Shown here in pieces: positions 1 through 13,000 of a stretch of 64,000 nt of DNA. Every line of letters begins with the position of its first letter. The stretch's first letter is position 1. The DNA is from Balanoglossus misakiensis (Eukaryota > Hemichordata): NCBI GenBank assembly GCA_040954595.2, contig CM082594.2, positions 2,728,001 through 2,792,000 on the forward strand. The letters are read 5' to 3'. The notes under the pieces were generated by a model that made no database searches, was not told the origin of the DNA, and saw only the letters and a program-made list of their open reading frames with translations. The position numbers and the translations under genes are program-made.

Positions 1-676
1 CAAATTAACAGCACATGGCCATTGAAGCAGATGTGCGGTTAGATGCAACTAAATAAATTTGTCCTAGATACTGTGTTTCTTTAAAAGTGGGTGAATTTGA
101 ACTGTATTATGTATATGCCCCCATGCATTGCTTGCTATGTAGTATATGTTGATATGCACCAGAGTGAAAGATAAAGTGAAGGGGTCGTTGCACTGCATTT
201 GTTTGTTTATAAACATTACAATTCATCCACAAATCCCTGAAATAGAATGAACGAAGCAGCTGACCGTATAGCGTAGACTGGGCATGACAGCAGCATAAGA
301 TCCTGGAATAAATGTGGAGTACATTTTTATGGTATTGTTTAATTTGCAGAGACTCCTGGTGACACAGTTTTGTTCTTATTAATCTTATTCCCAATATTGA
401 AAAACAAACTCACCAAAGCACTCTCCTTGAGATCCAAGTTGTTCAGTACAATATCACCTACAACAGAGATACAGAAAGAGAATATAAATTATGACATGAA
501 CTGGCCAACATCTCAAACTATACGCTGTAGGTTAACATATAAAAAATCCATAACATCCACTCTACATCATTTATACCTGAACTATTTCCATTGCCTTTAT
601 CTGTCCATTTAAAGATTTTTATATTCAATGATTTTAATACGAATTTGCTTAATTTGTGACTGTGTGAGAAATATAA

Positions 677-1051
677 TCTCACAAACCAAGGACCTGGGAT
701 CATATTTCTCACACTCATCCGGGAATTCTGTCCCACACTCACCAGCGTCTTGTGTGGGACAGAAAATCCACAACTCATGTGAGAAATATGATCCTACATG
801 TATGTCCTTGGAAGTGTGAGATAGATTCTATTTCTCACATGACCACAAAGTTGTCAAATTAGTATTTATAAAATTGAATAATTGACTGTGTAACTGTTTT
901 CTGGTACTTCTAGTTTCTGTTCATGTGCATTAATCATTTTCATCATCCAATCAGCACTCATGTCATATGACATTTTCAAGACTATATGACACTGTGAGAT
1001 TGATTTATCCCATAGTAAATTCTACACGTCTAGCAACCAGGGGGCGTGAGA
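677..1051. mobile_element. MITE family 1, copy 1 (TCTCACACTCC-type ends)
   Basis: A palindrome-rich element of about 375 bp. Its left half folds on itself (AAGGACC...GGGATCATATTTCTCACACTC against GAGAAATATGATCC...GTCCTTGG) and its right end carries an inverted GTGAGA border. The interior, with a run of ATCCAATCAGCACTCA, matches the copy at 13778-14131 over nearly its whole length. A fragment of the same left arm lies at about 58327-58371. There is no coding capacity, so it is a non-autonomous DNA element. Confidence 0.7.
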
Positions 1052-1184
1052 ACATGTATAGTGTGAGAGGAATTGATATGCAATGTAAGATCAATGGAAA
1101 CAGTTCACGTCTTGTGAGTTATGGCTCTAGACACAAAAAATTGCAATAAAATACATGTAGCTGTCTCGCAGATCATCGTAAAAA

Positions 1185-1350
1185 GAAAATTGGTGTGCAT
1201 TTGTCTGTCACAGTATATTGTCTCTGAACCTAGTTTGAATGGGAATTGGTTCATGTAGCCTCTAAGTATTGACTCTGGAAATGAAAAATATTGTAACAAA
1301 AAGTTCAGCCAGTTGCCATATTGGATTGTACAACAAAATAACTTATGCAT
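1185..1350. repeat. Dispersed repeat fragment shared with 24660-24910
   Basis: Shares a GACTCTGGAAATG ... ATTGTAACAAAA ... CCATATTGGAT block with the stretch near 24690-24750, and a TTGAATG(G/A)AATTGGT block with 24805-24820. No terminal structure is visible in this copy. The class is uncertain, either a SINE-like element or a DNA-transposon fragment. Confidence 0.4.
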
Positions 1351-2258
1351 GTCACAAACTGACAAGCTGTTATGTGTACATTGTTCAACAGAATACTAAA
1401 ATGTCCTTGCAGCTAGACTGATTAGAATTCTATGAGGCATGTCCCACCAAGTAATGGGACCAGACTGAGATATGAAAAGGGGTTCAGACTGGATAGTTTA
1501 AGGCGGTGTAGCACCAGTGTTGGGCCTGGGACAGTGTAAAATAACCAATATGGACACGCTGTGTCAGCCAAGGGGCAACTACTTAGTTTGGTCCACTCCC
1601 AGCAGGAAGAGGGGTTTGGGACCAAGCTAGAATTTAGGCTGACACTAATTCACATACATTTATGTAGAAGCGTTATGTCAGCCAAGTTGACACCGGCCTT
1701 CACATTGTCATATGCAGCAAGGCAGTGTGTAAAATGGTTGTTTGTTGGTAACTGCAGTACAGTGGAGACAAATTCTCAGTCTGCCCAAATTCGGGTTACA
1801 GTTTACATGTAGGGCGTGCGAATGCAGCCCAATTATATTCCCCACAGTACAGTTACTTGATGTCGCCCAAAATTTCAGTCGGATTGACGAATATGAACAA
1901 TGTTAAAATTTCCATCTGGCCACATGTGCATACATGTATCTGTTGTGCCAAGGTTGAATAGAAAGGGTTCAGGCATGACTGAGTAATGGCACCAGGCATT
2001 AAATTTTTTTTTTAACAAAATGGCCACCATGTTGTTTTTTATTTCATACGATGACATAAGTTGACATGCATTGCATTTTTTATAAAAAATTGCCTCAAAA
2101 ATAAACATTCCAATTTTTGTTACAAATACACCCCCCAGTCACAAGTATGCTGAATTTCAAAACAATCAAAAAACAATAACAATTGCCTAAATATATTATA
2201 AGCATGCAAATTTCACCACAATGTGAACAAGTCTAAATGTAAGGTCACCCTTACAAAC

Positions 2259-2330
2259 CTTCATTCCAACATTTAAAGCAACCAGACCAGCAGCTTCAGA
2301 GATGTCAATTGTTGATGGACTGACAGACAG
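2259..2330 (-). other. Weak candidate exon, unassigned
   Basis: On the minus strand a pyrimidine-rich tract ending in CTTCAG precedes a 72-bp segment of 24 open codons. It ends in AAG followed by GTTTGTAAG. The translated start is LSVSPSTIDISEAAG. If real it could be a later VPS13 exon or an unrelated gene, but I cannot match it to a family, and the donor is only moderate. Confidence 0.15.
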
Positions 2331-4915
2331 CTGAAGTGTCAGACAGAGGATAAAACAATCAACCAATGTGATATGCTTTGCATTGCTGTCAATGACAGAG
2401 CCAAAATATTAAGTTGTCTGAGATGATGCCTTTCTGCCAAATTTGAGAGCATCATTTTCATTCCGCTACAAAGAATTGGAGTTGTATACAAAAGCATAAT
2501 AATATCAGCACCGGTTGTCATATTACATGCAATGGTCACATGATCACTCTTGAAACTGATCTGGCTGTCTGACTGATCTGCCCCAAGAACATCAAATGCT
2601 TGACCTGAGGTGACCTCTAGACCTACATGTATAAAATTTGTACTGAGCTAGAGTCCTTCCTATATGTACCACTAGCATTTACCAAAATGAGAACGAACAA
2701 ATTGTTTCTTGAGACTTTGTATATTCTTTTATTTAAAAATGTTGAGCACTGTAAGAAAGTGGTTATATATTTTGTTCCAATCCATGTTCTTAGTCATAAA
2801 TTTAATAGTAGCAGCCACTAGGCACTTTGCTGGATATCCCTGAAGCATGAAAAAAATAATTCAAAGATAACTTGTCAATCTTGACAAGCTAATTACATGA
2901 GAAATACTGGCATTCCAGGAATGTCTAGCGCAATCCATGTAATTATGTTACACTTTGCAACCACTGTCTGTCTGTCTGTCTGATGATTCGGAGAAGTCAT
3001 CCTGACACAAATATCTAACACCAATAACAGGCAGATGTCCTTAATAACACAAATGTATGTAAATAGATTTATGGTGAAAGAATTGCCATTTTAAGAATAT
3101 TAAACTTAATTCTGGATATAGTGGTTCAAGTTATTATGTCTTGAAATGACATATCACACTCATGTTGTACACACAGACACTAGTAGTTTGAATGATCTGT
3201 GCAAGTGATAAGTTTTTTCTTTTGCCTCTTTCTTATTTGAAGTCTATCGTACATATTGCAAAAGCACATGGGCATCAGTGTGAATATTATAAATAAACAA
3301 ATAAAAATAAATAAATAAATAAATAAATTAGAAGATAGGCTAGATTAGATACAGTGGTCAAGTGATATCTGTTTTCGCGGACATTCGAAAATCATTTTTT
3401 TCTCTGTTTTACAAACAACCTACATCATGTCCAGTTAAAAAATTTTTATGTGCTTTAGTTTCTCTGATATGTGCCGTTGAAGGCATTGTACTCTACTAGA
3501 GAGCTATTTTGGTAAAAGAAGTTATGGCCTCATAAAAGTCTAAAGGATAGCCAAATATACAAGGTTGAAGAGTGTTAAAAAGGCTTGTTAATGCACAAGT
3601 TTCAACCAGAAATTATACAGAAATTTTGCAAAATAGGCAAATAAAATTTTTTAAAGGTTTTTGAAGAGGTGTGTCACATGACCACTATATAATTTAATGG
3701 TTGTGTATACTGTGCATGGTCAGATTCCCCTAGATCTAGACTTTCAGAAAATATTTACTACTTTTAGGGTTTAGGACTTAAATAGAAAAAGAACCATTCT
3801 TGAAATTGTCTATTTAAATTGTCTACTCTAATTATGTCGCATCCTTAAACAAACTAGAATAACTGAACAAAATACCCTCATATAATTACACTCTGGTATA
3901 TTTTTAGAAATTTGTACATCATGTAATGGTCAAATATATTCATGTATTCATGCTCTGTCATTGTCAAAACAAACACAATCTAGGTCAGTTACTGGACATT
4001 TCATAGCATCTTCATTGATTCCACTTATCCATCAAGGCCATTAATGTTTATGTCATTTTATGTTTTAATTAGGTTATTATATCAAAACAATGGTATGCAC
4101 AGCAGATAATCAGACGACTGTTTCTAGTCAAATGAATATATGCTTTTATAGTAACCACATAGCACACAATCCCACAATTACTTTTTACAACACCATCAGT
4201 AACACACTGAGGTCTGTATTTTGCAAATTAGTAATATTACTCAACAGCTTTTGAGATGTTTTGGACCACTTTTCGACTGAAAATCAACATTTCTTGTTCT
4301 ATCATCTACTCAAAATTTTAATTGTTTAATATAAACCCCAAAAGAGTAGTTTCACACCTTCCATTGTATTATTTGAACAAAGAGTCTCTAGTAAAGAGAG
4401 TCTTGTGTTGAAAGTCCATTTTCCTATGGTGGAAGCTCCTCCCACACTTGCCTCTACTAAAGTTGTAGGCTGACCTGGTTTCCAAAAATGTTTCAATAAT
4501 GTAGTTTTTTTCCAGGAAATTTGACAGACCCACCTCTTATGATGATTTGAAAATGCTTCCATTATTGAACTACTTTTATTAGCCTCTAAATTATCACAAA
4601 TGTTCAGACAACAAAATAACATGTGACACCAATAAACATTGCAGATCACATTTCACTGACCCTGACACTTTGCATAACCTATATTTGACTTAAAATATAA
4701 TCAAGGACATGTTGCTCCCATTTTGTCTCAAAAAAACGGAATATATCAACCAAAGTTCAAAGAAACAGAAAAAAAGCTTTTGAAACATATTTTTAAAAAC
4801 AAAAATGACAAAAAATAAATTCTAACTTACAAATTTGTTTTTATTCATTATAATTTTAATCATGATCACAAATAAGCACACAATAAAGATGTTTTTCACA
4901 CACAATAGGCCCTAT

Positions 4916-5262
4916 TGTAACACACCTCATCCGCACACTGTGTACTTATTGTCAATTGATAGTTATGTGGTGAGCATTCTTTTTTGTGCTGTTGCCTGAA
5001 ATTTCACCATACACTTTGTGTATGGTGAGTTCTTATGCATGACTGCAGATGAGGTGTGTTACAAAACAAATATTGACTGGCTTTTCGGGCAACAGCATAC
5101 GTCTTTCACCCCTCGAGACTGTAAAAAAAAAAGTCACCCCCTAAAACGGTGTTTCACTCGGCCTTCGGCCTCGGGAAACAGTCTGTTTTTAGGGGGTGAC
5201 TCACACTTCCCTCCGGTTATAGACGTATGCTGTTGCCCTCATGACCAGTCAATATGTGTATA
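4916..5262. mobile_element. Foldback element, copy 1 (ACACACC / CTCGGCCTTCGGCCTCGG core)
   Basis: Two nested inverted repeats. An outer pair is TGTAACACACCTCATC (from 4916) against GATGAGGTGTGTTACA (about 5049). An inner hairpin, bounded by ATTGACTGG...GGGCAACAGCATACGTCT and its complement near 5220-5255, contains facing GTCACCCCCTAAAA arms around a GC-rich CTCGGCCTTCGGCCTCGG centre. The same two-level architecture recurs at 51217-51528. Non-coding. Confidence 0.7.
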
Positions 5263-5656
5263 CTGAGTAACCCACACTTGTTAAACAGGCCTGGATGCCA
5301 GAAGTTTAGGAAATAAAACCAGTTTCCACCTATGCCCGGGAGATGAAGGGCCTAAGGGGGCGGTGCAGCCACAGCAGAACGCCATACTTTTATATGCATC
5401 ACACCATCTATCTGATCACAACATGTATGAATGTTGTTTTGGATCGGAGGCCACAAATGGCGGTGCCGTACTGAACAGCAGGCGTGGCTGTGCGCGCCAC
5501 ATCATGCATCAGTACGACAGACAGCACCAGACTAATCCGGGGGGGGGGGAGGGGTTGCAAGTCTCATAACTGGCACTGTAGATCTATAAATCGGAATGTT
5601 CTTCGAAGGGTAAATCAATAAAAGCAAAACTGCTGAAACAGGTGAATCGTACGTAC

Positions 5657-5756
5657 CTCCCCAAATACTCAACTTCAGCTGTGACTTGTCCAAATTCTCC
5701 ACGAAATCGCCCAAGTATTTGTTCATAAGATCGGTTACCATCGATTCGAACACCAT
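5657..5756 (-). CDS. VPS13A/C-like: VPS13A/C-type vacuolar protein sorting 13, first coding exon (partial gene)
   Basis: This is the 5' end of a gene for a very large bridge-like lipid-transfer protein that works at membrane contact sites. Only the first coding exon is in the window. The ATG (5754-5756) opens a 33-codon segment beginning [16 protein letters not shown] and ending [10 protein letters not shown], followed in phase 1 by the donor GTACGT. This is the start of the N-terminal chorein domain, the lipid-scooping end. The family signature MV(F/L)ES..., FLGD(Y/F)VE-L, SQL-L-IW-G is clear, and the IWGG ending resembles VPS13C more than VPS13A, so an undivided A/C ancestor is likely. The exon boundary falls where the vertebrate genes split. 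The remaining exons lie to the left of the window. CEP78 lies upstream on the same strand, about 4.3 kb away. Confidence 0.88.
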
Positions 5757-6150
5757 TTTGGCTCTCAAGTTTATCAGTCCTCGCACGGTAGAATTAGACA
5801 GTTTCTCAGTCAACAACACTCAGGGAATAATTCTGGGTCTCCCGTTATACATGACTGACCCCCAACAAACAAGCCATACACCACCACTGGCCACTGCACT
5901 CAGTCCGTCTGTCAGGTCTGCTGATGATGACAACACGGTCGTTGATGAAGGATGATGCAGTCAGTACATGACCTGCAACTGCTGCACTGTGACCGGGTCA
6001 TTGACCTTTTGGGATTTCCCTGCACCTTTCCCACCGCTGGCTGCGCTGTGCTGATGGTGAGAGATAAATCGAAAGCGACGTGAGTGCGTGAAAATCCCGA
6101 GTCGCTTGTCGGACTGATGCTTATGGGGTGAGATCCCCGCCAAAACTAAT
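5757..6150 (-). promoter_or_regulatory. Probable VPS13 5' UTR and promoter region
   Basis: Directly upstream of the VPS13 start. The stretch is visibly richer in CpG and GC than the flanking DNA, for example around 6060-6120. No TATA box or precise start site can be assigned. The assignment rests on position and base composition. Confidence 0.4.
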
Positions 6151-7261
6151 ACAATTTGATTAATGCGTTTTGCTATTTAATATTATTAATTATTTTTTAT
6201 CATTATTTGCTAAACATTTTATATAACACGTCCAAACTGTCACCATGGTTAGATAGTCCATCCCTTCGCAAAGCAAGGGAAACGAACCATTTCCCAAAAT
6301 AAATCGGGCACCAATTACTCGACAAAACAACTGAAAGACATAGAAATAGTCAAAAAATAAAACGCAGGATACAGAAATCGCCACTAAGTAAAGCGAAAGC
6401 GGGCAAAGAAATCTCCAAACATGGAGTCAAACTGCGAAAATGATTGTCCCGAGCTCTTGGGAAAACGGTGTTAAACGATCCATAAGTGCATTCGGGGTAA
6501 AAACGTCAAAATTATTCTTCGCGAATATAACAAGAGAAAGTGTATACATAGCATCAATTGGCCATCTTGATTAATTTTGCAAAAGATTATTAATATGACC
6601 ATAGAAAAACTGCTTTTCGTAATTCATAGCTAAGCCTTATATTTCAAAACCAGGGAAATAACGTAACCCCAACCAGATTTTGATATTACTTTGAAAAATT
6701 GGCAATTATAAAAATGCCAATACTTTCAACTTCACCTATCGTACAGGGATGTGATCCAGCTTTCGAAAGTTTTTTTTTTACAGGGACAGTCTCAAGTATT
6801 TATAACTTTGTCATCACTATGCTTCACAAGGACACAATACATGTACAAGTATTTTTAAATCTTTTAAGGGAATGCAAACACAAGTGAATGCACTTAATAG
6901 TTGCATTTGCTTAAAATGAAGTATTTATAGGGATACTTCCCTAAATGGTACGGAAGCGTATTGGAGCCAATTTGTAGGGAAAAAAAACATCTCGTTATAA
7001 CGTTTTTTAATTGTCGGAATAACGACTTCGTTATAACGTCTTTTAATCTCGTAAGGGCCGTCATTATTTATAGCCTGGGGGTCAGAATGATTGGGGAGGG
7101 GGGGGGGCTCAAAAATGAAAAGCTGGAAGACGGGGTTCTCAAAACGTGGGGAAGAAAGAAGTGACGACTACTCACTGTTTAGAAATATATCAAAGTATTT
7201 CAACTGAAGATTTAATCGTGAAAGGGTGCAGCAAATCAAAATAAGACTTGGGTGAATGCCA

Positions 7262-7460
7262 AAAAATCTCACCAAAGTGAATAATCGGTGTTTACCATTT
7301 ATTCATTTTGGGTGAGTTTTTACTCTCATATCATACAAGCGGGATGGAAGTTGTGTGTGGTTGAACGTTCATTCACTACATATGCACATGTACATTAACA
7401 TAAACAGTGTCTTGTATCAAACAAAATTAATGGAAAAAGGGCGAGAGACACTTTGTCCCT
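7262..7460. mobile_element. MITE family 2, left-truncated copy a
   Basis: Right half and central loop of the AGGGAC palindromic MITE. It ends GTCCCT followed by TTAA (7461-7464), the expected target duplication. The left arm is missing. It contains the family's GGGATGGAAGTTGTGTGTGG block. Confidence 0.75.
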
Positions 7461-7492
7461 TTAAGTTATGAGTGGAACAAAATCTATCTGTG

Positions 7493-7496
<4 letters not shown>

Positions 7497-7523
<27 letters not shown>
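7497..7523. repeat. CAGA microsatellite
   Basis: Uninterrupted GACA/CAGA tetranucleotide run directly to the right of MITE copy a. Confidence 0.9.
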
Positions 7524-7524
<1 letters not shown>

Positions 7525-8273
7525 TATACAGACATTGTGGCACCATAGGCCACCTTTAGCGCTTTGTGCCACAATGTCCAAAAATCAAGCACAGTGACAT
7601 AGTGTTGTCTTTATATCATTTAATAATACTCCTTTTTTTGGCACCTTTTGTTAAAATTTCAAGAAAATGACAAAATTGTAAAACTATTGCCAAGGATAAT
7701 TTTCAAAATCCGTCATAACACAAAGTTTTCATTATTTTCTTTGCATTTGAAAGAATACAGAACCATGAATTTTGAAAAAATGCAAGTACTTTGTGCCGTT
7801 CGCAAACAACACCACAAACATTTACAGCTCTAATTAACATTTCTCAGCTCCAATAAACCTGCATTTTTCTGAAATTTCAGAATAACACACCAGATATATA
7901 TTCTGAGTTCCTAGCATGGATTGGATTGCTTTTCCAACATACAAACAATTTTTGCAAAGGGAAATATCCACTTTGTTATTTAGTGAAATTTTGAAGTATT
8001 TTATGGCAATGTATTATGAACACCACAGAATTTACTCAGATAAACATGTTTATCTATATTCTCTTTAATGCCTTGTATAAATCTACAAAAATTGGCTAAA
8101 TTGGTTGACAAATTAAAGTTGAGGAGTTTTGAACTTTTTCAAAATACTAGGAGTCAAAAATCCATAGAAAACAATGGAATGGTCAGATTTTGCATGTGCA
8201 ATATTTGTGTCTGGAATGTTGCCAGTGTTAATAGCAACCAATGCACTCTTTGAATCCTTTGGTATTGCCTTAA

Positions 8274-8611
8274 AGGGACAAAATCTCTCTCTCGCTGCCC
8301 TTTTTCGATTAATAATGTGTGATACAAGACACCGTTTACGTTAATGTACATATGTATATGCAGTGAATGAATGTCCAACCACACACAACTTCCATCCCGC
8401 TTGTAGACACGAGAGTGAAAAACTCGCCAAAATGAATAATCTACTGTTTATTCATTTTGGCGAGATTTTCTCTCTCGTGTCTACAAACGGGATGGAAGTT
8501 GTGTGTGGTCGAACATTGATTCACTATATATCCACATGTACAATAACATAAACGGTGTCTTATATCAAACATAATGGAAAAAGGGCAGCGAGAGAGAGAG
8601 ACTTTGTCCCT
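8274..8611. mobile_element. MITE family 2, full-length copy b
   Basis: A 338-bp, almost perfect long palindrome. The left end is TTAA then AGGGACAAAATCTC and the right end is GAGACTTTGTCCCT. Inside, CACACAACTTCCATCCCG faces CGGGATGGAAGTTGTGTGTG, and the loop is flanked by inverted ATTCATTTTGGCGAG. The right TTAA has mutated to GAAA. Non-coding and able to form a long hairpin RNA if transcribed. Confidence 0.85.
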
Positions 8612-10036
8612 GAAATGGCAACATTTGTTTTCAATAGATACAGTATCATCTGTCATTGGAAAAGCACCAGTAGGCTATATGGAGTATATGAGTTTATCAA
8701 GGGATGTGTGGAATGTGCATGTTATGTACATCAAATTTCTTGATGCAAACATTTGTTTTTCAATAGAATTTCATGCACACAGAAATCACCCCACTCTACT
8801 CTTATTCATTTGATGACATGAATCTGAAAAGTATGCATTATTGTATGTCTCTAATTTATAATTAATATCAAGTACATGTAGAAGCCTCTCACTGATCACA
8901 TTTCACACAAACTAGTACAAAAATAAATTATTGACAATTAAATAGAAAAAAAATATTTACACTACTTTCAAAAATAAAGCTATATTCATTGTGAAACGTC
9001 ATGCAAATAACGTAATATTAAATTAAGAAAAAAACTATTTATGGAAGAACATGTACATGCAGACATCATAAGGAAACTTGCAAAACACAGTATTGTATTA
9101 TTTTACTGATGACATCAGCTCAATAAAATTCACATCATGTGTAAAAATGTATTGTATTACAGGTATATTGAAGACAATTTGCTCATGACAATGTTAAAAA
9201 AAATTGATTTACAATGCTCATTTCATGCTATATTAATTCACATGAGAATATATCGTGGTACTCCATTACTTAACATTTTATCCATACTCTCTATGAGAAA
9301 CATTAACATTGGTGGGAAATTAGCATCCCCCCAGGCCATTCAAATACAGACTATGTGTAGTTTGACATCTACAAGCTTGAAGAATACAGAAAAAAGGTCA
9401 AATATAGTGTCTTTGTAGTTAGCCTATTAAAATCATTCAACTTTTTTCACATTTTCTTATTTTTTCTGTTACAAAATTTCATAATGACCCAGTATCACTT
9501 CAGCTTATGAACTTCCATTTCATAAACATTGCAAAATCGGCCATCTTGAAATTATGTCGACCATATGAGATTTTCATCACTCGACTCACCAAGGTAGTAA
9601 AACCTATTTAAGGCAAGGAGAATTGTCACAGAATAAGTGAGTTTGGTGTTTAAGTAGGTTTTCTATAATGTATGACACTGTGCAGTAAAAAATCTTGTGC
9701 ATGACAAAAATATCTGTGAGCTCTCAGTAAAGACACTTAATTCAGAAAAATGCAAAAATGATTTGATTGATGTTATGCTTTTTAAAATGAAATCATTCAT
9801 GTCATGTTATCTCTACCAAAATAATCTCTCCAAAATACATGGAACTCTGACTGTCAAAAGTACAGACATACATTATACCCTTTCATCGCCATGGTTCAGT
9901 CCAAACCCATTGTTTTTTCCTATGGTAAGGTTGACCTCCAAAGAGGGAACTGGGGGTGATAGGAATAATGAAAGTAATACAGATTTGGTCAATTTGTGTC
10001 ATCAATTTGTGTCTTTTCACTTATCATAATACTGAT

Positions 10037-13000
10037 CTAGTTGTCTGAAAGGTGAACTTCGTCTGTTATGACAATTGGTGAGGGGACCACTTCTTCCTGC
10101 AAAGAATTCAAGGAATCCATCCCGTTTTCTCCATTCATTCCACGTCCAGCAGGCGGAATACCTATCTCCGCCTCTCCGTTGTCAACAACTTCGTCCTCGG
10201 CAACTTCAAAATCATCTTCATAGCTCTTCCCATTATGGCCATCATTATCATCATCATCATCGTCTTGGAGATGGACTTGCTCCTTGGGAGTCTGATCTTC
10301 TTCCCTGACAAGATTACTTTGAATCTTCCTTGGCTTTTCTTTCTCCAGCTGTGCAGTTTCATCGCCCGGTGTTTTGTCGAATACTAATTTCTGCTTTGAG
10401 GCGGACGGCAGATGGTACGTCTGTGGTTGATGTTTCTGAAGTATAGATGCTACACCCGGCCGCCTGATGTCTTCTGGCGTCAAACCAACCAATGTACACA
10501 GCTGACCAAGCCTAAAAAAATAAAAGTAATTCCTACTATTATACACCTACTACTATAACCTATGAAGTTCTGTTATACAAGAATTCGCGGTATTAGAATA
10601 CAATAATTATTCAAATGAGGATGCAGAATCCGTAAACACCAGGGTTACGGGGCATACTTTGACCTTTGACCTCACAGCTGTTCAACGTAAACAATGATGA
10701 TATCACACCCTACACTGACAAAAATTGATATAAAAAGCACACAGTCCTTATTAAACTAAATTATTGGTGACCAAAGATGCGAAAAAGTTAAAATCTTTGA
10801 TGAAATTTCAGTCGAAGGAATATGTGAATGAACGAATGAACGAACGAGCGAGCATGTTCGTTTCAAGTTCCAGAACGAGGATGGAACGTCACGCGCGACA
10901 TTCACCGCTGAGCATCACCTCATGGGCGAGGTGAAGGCGCGTTTGATATGCAAATTACTTCATGGCGGTGTCTGAAAACTAGAAAGTCCGATAGCGGCCA
11001 ATTTATCCTTTATCATTAATCAAGGACGTCCGGAAAAAGTGTAAAACCAAAAAATTGGTATCTCACCCTGCATCTCTTAGTAGATCCAGAAAAGCATGGA
11101 ATTTATTAAACGAAGCCTCAATGTTGTCGAGAACACTTTCGTCTTCATAATCAACTTCTCCTGCGCTTGATTTGCTTCTGAATGGTGATGCAGGACCTCT
11201 TGCCTCCATCATCTGAAGGTGATGTTTCAGACGGCTGTTTTCAACCTCCAACTGTTGATAGGCAAACAAAGTTAGGAATTACAGCAGGGAAATTAAATGC
11301 ACATGAGCTGAACTGGATAAAAAAGTAATCCCATATATGCTTTTAATTACGTCTACCCCGGTATTAAACAAAAGTATATCAAGATCAACACTCCTTTAAA
11401 TGGCCAAAAATTAAAGAAAATTGAAAATTCTTGCAATTTTTAAAAAAGTGCAATATTACAATGAAAAAGAAAAATGTAATGTCTCAGCATAGTACATTTA
11501 CTTTCATGCTTTGTTTATGAAATTTCATAGTCGGAAATGCAACGCTTTCATTGTGTCTTGCATTTTCCCACAGTGGCGGCCATATTCCTTTGGGGCAAAG
11601 TTTTATTATTTATCTGGTTAAAACTTTCATATGCACTCATATATGCAATATATTTGAATGAGTTTGAGGACATACCATTATTATATGAATAATATGGTCA
11701 AATTTGTTTTATTTTGTTTTTCAGAAATATGGCCACACAATCTAATTTCATGTTCAGTGGAAAGCAGAGAAACATACCTCTACAATTCTGGAATCTGCTG
11801 CAGCTCTTGCTCTAGTCTCAACAAAAAATCTACGTTTCAGTTCCTCCAGTTCTACTTGCAAATCTTTGATGACTCTGGCGTCTTCGCCGTGACTTTCTTC
11901 CAGGAAACTTTGTTGCTTCAGGTGTCTTTCGTGCTGCAGTAGTTTCATGCTGGTGATAGGCGTGGAGCCTTCAGTGGATGCGTCAATCTCAGATGGAGAA
12001 CTGTATCTATGGATCAGTATTGAGGAAGACAGATCCGGCGTGGAATTCTCGCAGTGGGCTTCTATTGAAAGTATTCCTGGATCCCGATCTGCTGGGAAGT
12101 CTCTGCAAAATACGAACACCCTGTTGTCAATTCTGTATTTGTTTTCTAATTATTTCTTTCAAATTATGTCTCTTTTTCTTTTCATTCATTGTATCTGATG
12201 GATTGTTGATCGTGCAACCTTTGTGTTAAGTATAATTATAGAACCATTGACACAAAGTGTACAAGAGTCTGAATTTTCATTTTTGAGAAATGCCAGTTTT
12301 ACTAAAAACACTAAAGAACAACATTTCTAATCTGAAGGAGAATATCCTGAAAAGTACAAATATTATCACAAACGAAAAACATTACCAAAAAATAATAAAA
12401 CGAGACAGTGGGAACATACATCATGTATTCTTTATGTTGAAATACATCCCCAGTCCCCATGAGTACATTATATGTATGTAATGTTAATCCTATACCCAGA
12501 ATGAATTGCAACATGTCAAAAGCAAAATTACCTGTGTCTACTGTGGGCTCTGGCTGCTGTCCTCCACGGCACAAATCCGGGACCAGGTCTGGAAACTTCG
12601 GGAGGGGAAAGTCCGGAATGTCTACTTGCACTTCTTGAAGATACAGCCGACTTGCTCCGATTTTTTGAAACACTAGATCCGATGCGGATGGTGGTCTTCC
12701 TTCCAAAACCACTGTTTAATGTCTTGGTTTTCTTGCGTGTCTTTGACTTCTTTCCCATCTCCTTGGGGGAGGTGATTTTCAACCATTTGAACTGGGTCAA
12801 GGAAAAACAAATCACAGATACTGTGTAAAACATTGAATGGCTTTGTGTTTTTCAAAGCCCCATTAGCTGCAACTTTTGGGATAATTATAATTTTTTTTCA
12901 AACCATTAACCCATACAAATGTATACAAGTACTATTAACCTTAAGTATGAGTGCATTTGCAAGTTTTATCCAGACAAATAAGAAAGCTTTGCTGCAAAGG

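Larger units (their letters stand above)
1..5656 (-). other. Part of intron 1 of the VPS13A/C-type gene
   Basis: The minus-strand exon ending at 5657 has a good GT donor, so this stretch should be the start of its first intron. I looked for the family's expected second exon (residues following IWGG, of the type VALxNLQIKENAL) on the minus strand and did not find it, so that exon probably lies beyond base 1. The stretch is AT-rich and holds a MITE (677-1051), a dispersed-repeat fragment (about 1185-1350), a weak candidate exon (2259-2330), an AAAT microsatellite (about 3293-3328) and a foldback element (4916-5262). Nothing else is recognisable. Confidence 0.6.
6151..10036. other. Intergenic DNA between VPS13 and CEP78
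   Basis: No gene is recognisable on either strand. It contains two MITE family 2 copies (7262-7460, 8274-8611), a CAGA microsatellite at about 7497-7523, and near-repeated CTCGTTATAACG words around 6991-7040. The part just below 10037 should include the 3' UTR of CEP78, but I could not pick a convincing poly(A) signal. Confidence 0.6.

Noticed and set aside
4326-4649. 107-codon minus-strand frame as a VPS13 exon
   Set aside because: The translation shows none of the conserved chorein-domain residues expected after the first exon, and splice borders are poor.
10075-10362. Plus-strand and alternate minus frames over the CEP78 last exon
   Set aside because: Shadows of the acidic, Asp-coding C-terminal exon.
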